This document shows positions 7,714 to 10,403 of a DNA stretch of 10,403 bases, in pieces. The first letter of the stretch is position 1. Each line of letters begins with the position of its first letter. The DNA is from Candidatus Omnitrophota bacterium. GTDB taxonomy: Bacteria > Omnitrophota > Koll11 > Zapsychrales > Zapsychraceae. Below the pieces are notes generated by a model. It ran no database searches, had not been told where the DNA came from, and was given only the letters and a program-made list of their open reading frames with translations. The stretch spans positions 1-10,403 of the forward strand of contig JAGLMJ010000038.1 in the NCBI GenBank assembly GCA_023140095.1, in the 5' to 3' direction. Made by a program: the position numbers and the translations under genes.

Positions 7714-7742
7714 ATGAGTTCCTTTTTTTTCTTTATTCCCGC

Positions 7743-9563
7743 TTAATCCCTAAAAGACTTATATTCCAATTTCCCGAATTCAGGCCCATAGATGTCATCA
7801 TCAACCGATTTATATGTTTCGTACTCTTTAAATTCCTTTGTTCCTTCTTCGCCGGGGTCAACCTCCCCGGTTGTCAGCATTGACCCATCAACAATATGAG
7901 GAGTGATCATCACAAGCAGTTCTGAATGTTCCTCTTGCTTTGTCTGCGATCTGAATAACTTTCCGAGCCACGGGATATCTCCCAAAATTGGAATGCGTTG
8001 AGAACTTTCCGTTTCCTCGTTACGCCGCAATCCGCCAATAATGATGGTGGCATCATTCTCAACCATTACCGTGGTCTCCGCAAGAGACGTATCAATAATA
8101 GGGATTTGATTTCCACTGGGTGTAATAAGCACATCAACGACGCTGCTCACCTCGGGTTTGATTTTCATGGTTATAAATCCGTCCGAGTTGATCGTTGGAG
8201 TCACTGATAACTGAATACCGACATCCACGAAATTAACATCTTCTGCCGTCGTCGTTGTCGTTGACCCGGAAGTGGTTGTTGTCGTGATATAGGCCTCCTT
8301 ACGCCCAACGTGGATCCTTGCCTCTTGATTATTGATGACAGCTAATTTCGGATTGGAAAGGAGCTTGGTCTCTCCCAGCGTCCCTAAAAATTTGAACATT
8401 ACTTCAAAAGATTTATTTTTTGCCACCGTTCCAAAATAAACTTGCTCGGTAAATATCTGCTTTTGAACGGTCGGTAGAAGAGTGCCATCATCGTGTTCTG
8501 GAAAGAAAGGATCATCAATAGCCGTTGCCCCAAGCCGGCCCACAGGCCATAAAGGATGGCTGCCTAAAAATCCATCTCCGACCAAATCGATAAACATCCC
8601 TTCCCACTCAATCCCGGTTTGAATCGTATCCGAAAAATCAACCTTGATGATCTTGGCATCGATCAAAACTTCCCGGGTTTTCTGATCCAATGCCGCAATG
8701 ATCTTCTTGATATCCTCCATGCGGTCGGGAAAAGCCTGGATCACGACCTGGTTACTGCGCTCATCCGCCCAGATCGAGCCTACGCTCTTTTCATCAAGCT
8801 CACCGCGCAATTGTTCCTCGACATCAATAGCAATAGCATACTGCAGGTCAAAGACTCTGATCTCACTTTTCCGCTCGAGGGTTAAAAGGGCATCACTCAT
8901 TTCCAGGATTCTTTCTTGTGTATCGATCATCAAAACAGTCCCCGATTCCTGATCAACGAGGATGCGGCCGATCTTACTCTTGAGCGTGTCTAACAGATCA
9001 AAAGCCTTCTCTGGAATAGCATATTGTAACTGATACATTTTTACTTTCCGAATATCACCGAAACTTTTGCCATAACGCGATTCATATTCAAGAGCCGTCA
9101 TAATGTAATAAATATCGCCCCGTTTTTCATACGCAAGATTATTGGTCAAAAGAGTTATGTCGAATATATCTTGTATGGAAACATCTTTTAACTGCAGTGT
9201 AACCCGTCCGGTAACGGATTTACTGGTTACGATATTGGCACCGCTTCGCAAAGATATATATGTCAAAGCGTCATTGACGTCCATATTGCGCAGGTCCAGC
9301 GTAATGCGCTGGCTCATATTCACTACGCGCGGTTGTACAGATTTTTTCTTTTCTTCTTCTACTTCTTCGGGATTTTTGAGGTCAGCTTCCATATCCTCTT
9401 CAATGTGTTCATCCCCGGTATTTTGCGCTTCAATATCCTCAAGGCCCTCCTCGATAACAGGATCTTCATCAAGCCCCCCTGCAACGTCCTGAGCCTGCAC
9501 GCCTTCTCCGCCATAAAGCATCAAGGCGATAGTTAGTATTATGATCCGGAAATATGTGTTCAT
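7743..9563 (-). CDS. Secretin (GspD/PilQ superfamily outer-membrane channel)
   Basis: 606 residues, complete. It forms the gated multimeric outer-membrane pore of type II secretion or type IV pilus-like machines. Domains: signal peptide 1-24 or 25 (cleavage near VQA-QD); a very acidic linker about 32-72; an STN/N0-type domain about 84-155 (ITLDLRNMDVNDALTYIS); two N1-type secretin_N domains about 173-229 and 234-293; and the secretin barrel about 377-556. Diagnostic residues are LSNPKLAVINNQEA, VDVGIQLSVTP, the conserved IPILGDIPWLGKLFR (524-538) and ELLVMITPHIV (548-558). The gate-region loop is a threonine run (TTTTTSGSTTTTT, 427-439). A charged tail of about 46 residues follows. The single N0-like and two N1-like domains fit PilQ/MshL or a short GspD; I do not assign one. 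It starts 3 nt after the GspC-like stop, implying coupled translation. No pilotin-binding lipobox was seen. Confidence 0.97.
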   Translation of the reverse strand: MNTYFRIIILTIALMLYGGEGVQAQDVAGGLDEDPVIEEGLEDIEAQNTGDEHIEEDMEADLKNPEEVEEEKKKSVQPRVVNMSQRITLDLRNMDVNDALTYISLRSGANIVTSKSVTGRVTLQLKDVSIQDIFDITLLTNNLAYEKRGDIYYIMTALEYESRYGKSFGDIRKVKMYQLQYAIPEKAFDLLDTLKSKIGRILVDQESGTVLMIDTQERILEMSDALLTLERKSEIRVFDLQYAIAIDVEEQLRGELDEKSVGSIWADERSNQVVIQAFPDRMEDIKKIIAALDQKTREVLIDAKIIKVDFSDTIQTGIEWEGMFIDLVGDGFLGSHPLWPVGRLGATAIDDPFFPEHDDGTLLPTVQKQIFTEQVYFGTVAKNKSFEVMFKFLGTLGETKLLSNPKLAVINNQEARIHVGRKEAYITTTTTSGSTTTTTAEDVNFVDVGIQLSVTPTINSDGFITMKIKPEVSSVVDVLITPSGNQIPIIDTSLAETTVMVENDATIIIGGLRRNEETESSQRIPILGDIPWLGKLFRSQTKQEEHSELLVMITPHIVDGSMLTTGEVDPGEEGTKEFKEYETYKSVDDDIYGPEFGKLEYKSFRD

Positions 9564-9566
9564 CTG

Positions 9567-10259
9567 TTAGCGCAATTCCATTTCTTTGCCATTATCGTAA
9601 GTCAAGATCACCTTGTCCTGGAAAATGGCTTCCACTTTTATAAGATTGTCAATTCTCTCCCCGCGCTTTAAGAAGTAGATCTTTTTGGTCTCGACATTCT
9701 CGACCATCACATCCGGATCATCGGACCAACCGATCCCAACGAGCCCTAATTGCTGGGCGAGGACCTCAGCGTGAGACAGGACCTCTTCTGTCGGAGCAGC
9801 AACTTCGTCTCCGTTCTCCTCTATTTCCGGAACTCCGAAGTCGCCGAATTTAAAAATATCGCGTGAGCGGGGCCCTTCAAGATAATACGAAATTTGCTTG
9901 CTTGACAACTCAGCCGCAGGGATATCTTTGGACTCCCTAGAACTTTTTGAAACAAATTCAGGAACTTGCTTTAACCTGTCCCTGGACATAGCAAAATTCC
10001 CCACCAGATACACGAACAAGAGCGCAATACAAACCTTAAGTATCCTATTGAGCCCCTTAATATCCGGAAGGGCATTTCTAAAAAAGGCACCCGACTGCAT
10101 GCTCTCCTGCAGAAAAGAAAGGCGCCCTCGAAAAGCCGAGAAAGAAAACAGGTTGAAAGATCTGCGTTTAATCTTTTTTGGGCTTACACCCTGTTCCTTA
10201 GGGTCCTCGATTAAATCTAATAACTGTTTTTCAGGAGTAGTGGGTCTTTCCTGTACCAT
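9567..10259 (-). CDS. Bitopic inner-membrane protein with GspC/PilP-like secretin-binding domain
   Basis: 230 residues. It has a basic cytoplasmic N-terminal region (about 1-70, with KKIKRR at 28-33), one membrane segment about 73-90 (ILKVCIALLFVYLVGNFA), a periplasmic linker containing RSRDIFKFG (131-139), and a C-terminal beta domain about 165-230 (LGLVGIGWSDDPDVMVENVE, then TKKIYFLKRGERI, KVILTYDNGKEMELR). This pattern matches the homology region of GspC and the PilP fold, which contact the secretin N0 domain. No PDZ domain follows, unlike classical GspC. The start ATG lies inside the preceding ATPase gene with no clear ribosome binding site. A start at Met54 is possible but would remove most of the cytoplasmic part. 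It probably links the inner membrane to the secretin encoded 3 nt downstream. Confidence 0.9.
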   Translation of the reverse strand: MVQERPTTPEKQLLDLIEDPKEQGVSPKKIKRRSFNLFSFSAFRGRLSFLQESMQSGAFFRNALPDIKGLNRILKVCIALLFVYLVGNFAMSRDRLKQVPEFVSKSSRESKDIPAAELSSKQISYYLEGPRSRDIFKFGDFGVPEIEENGDEVAAPTEEVLSHAEVLAQQLGLVGIGWSDDPDVMVENVETKKIYFLKRGERIDNLIKVEAIFQDKVILTYDNGKEMELR

Positions 10260-10403
10260 CCGGCCCGCATTTCATTTTGAACAATATCTTCGATCACACC
10301 GGCGCTTACCACGGATTTATTGCGCATGACCAATTCCTTGAGCGCTTTGTGACAGAGCATCGTTATCCTCCTCGGATAACCCTGTGTGGCTTGATGAATT
10401 TCA
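10217..10403 (-). CDS. C-terminal end of an ExeA/GspA-like AAA+ ATPase (5' part beyond window)
   Basis: An open frame enters from the right edge (first full codon at 10402) and encodes 61 residues ending at TAG 10219-10217. It begins EIHQATQGYPRRITMLCHKA. The pattern T-x-G-Y-P-R-R-I-x-x-L-C-x-x-A-L matches the C-terminal lid or sensor-2 region of the ExeA/GspA family, which also includes TniB-like ATPases. ExeA with its partner helps place the secretin through peptidoglycan. The Walker motifs and any peptidoglycan-binding domain are outside the window, so the assignment rests on this tail and on the secretin neighbour. It overlaps the GspC-like gene by 43 bp in a different frame. Confidence 0.8.
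   Translation of the reverse strand, partial: EIHQATQGYPRRITMLCHKALKELVMRNKSVVSAGVIEDIVQNEMRAGWYRKDPLLLKNSY

Noticed and set aside
7692..7715. A 7-codon ORF (ATG at 7715, TAG at 7694-7692) preceded by AAGGAA and overlapping the start of the coiled-coil/TPR gene
   Set aside because: It could be a leader peptide that tunes translation, but a chance ATG in an A-rich gap explains it as well, and nothing in its sequence suggests a regulatory stall.
7700..7742. Possible terminator after the secretin, with an 8-base homopolymer at 7723-7730
   Set aside because: On the transcribed strand this is an A tract, not a U tract, and no GC-rich hairpin precedes it; the next gene most likely continues the same transcript.
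1073..10329. Numerous plus-strand ORFs of 60-143 codons (for example 2624-3001, 3173-3529, 6915-7337, 9898-10329)
   Set aside because: Their products are Ser/Phe/Leu/Cys-rich, as expected for the antisense of Glu/Lys/Gln-rich coding sequence, and each lies opposite a better-supported minus-strand gene. None has a recognisable domain.

Overview
The window carries one tightly packed, minus-strand gene cluster that looks like a single operon. In transcription order (right to left) it holds: the C-terminal end of an ExeA/GspA-like AAA+ ATPase (10403-10217, partial); a bitopic inner-membrane protein with a GspC/PilP-type secretin-binding domain (10259-9567); a complete secretin outer-membrane channel (9563-7743); a secreted coiled-coil plus TPR protein (7699-6572); and a giant coiled-coil protein starting at a GTG at 6558 and still open at base 1 (at least 2186 residues). 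Junctions are a 43-bp overlap, 3 nt, 43 nt and 13 nt. I see no internal promoter, terminator, RNA gene, mobile element or CRISPR array.

The left 6.5 kb looks empty on the minus strand if only closed ORFs are considered, because the giant gene has no stop inside the window. I read all of its codons by eye. It has an N-terminal signal sequence, a small beta-rich domain (about residues 31-93), a basic linker, then about 1900 residues of Glu/Lys/Gln-rich coiled coil, and at the window edge a TonB/TolA-type C-terminal domain (about residues 2104-2186, with PFPPFP at 2171-2176). The coiled coil is modular. A 'K-x-P-L-E' motif recurs about ten times and a 'Q-W-x-x-K-L' motif about twenty times. The distance from the first to the next of the second is exactly 41 residues in four modules and exactly 30 in three, which differ by one 11-residue (hendecad) step. 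Several parts are recent or semi-recent internal duplications (207-bp and 261-bp units).

The organism is a diderm (secretin, TonB-like domain, several signal peptides). The combination of an ExeA-like ATPase, a GspC-like protein, a secretin and very large coiled-coil ORFs resembles poorly cultured lineages such as Omnitrophota or relatives. That assignment is inference from style, not from a marker gene.

Working model (inference): the ATPase and GspC/PilP-like protein help assemble or hold the secretin across the cell wall. The TPR/coiled-coil and giant proteins are exported partners in the envelope. The giant has the layout of TolA (N-terminal hydrophobic segment, long helix, TonB-fold tip), but with a helical region far longer than the periplasm is wide. 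It may therefore be folded back, run along the envelope, or pass out through the secretin. No pilin, assembly ATPase (GspE/PilB) or platform protein (GspF/PilC) is in the window, so this is not shown to be a standard type II secretion or type IV pilus locus.
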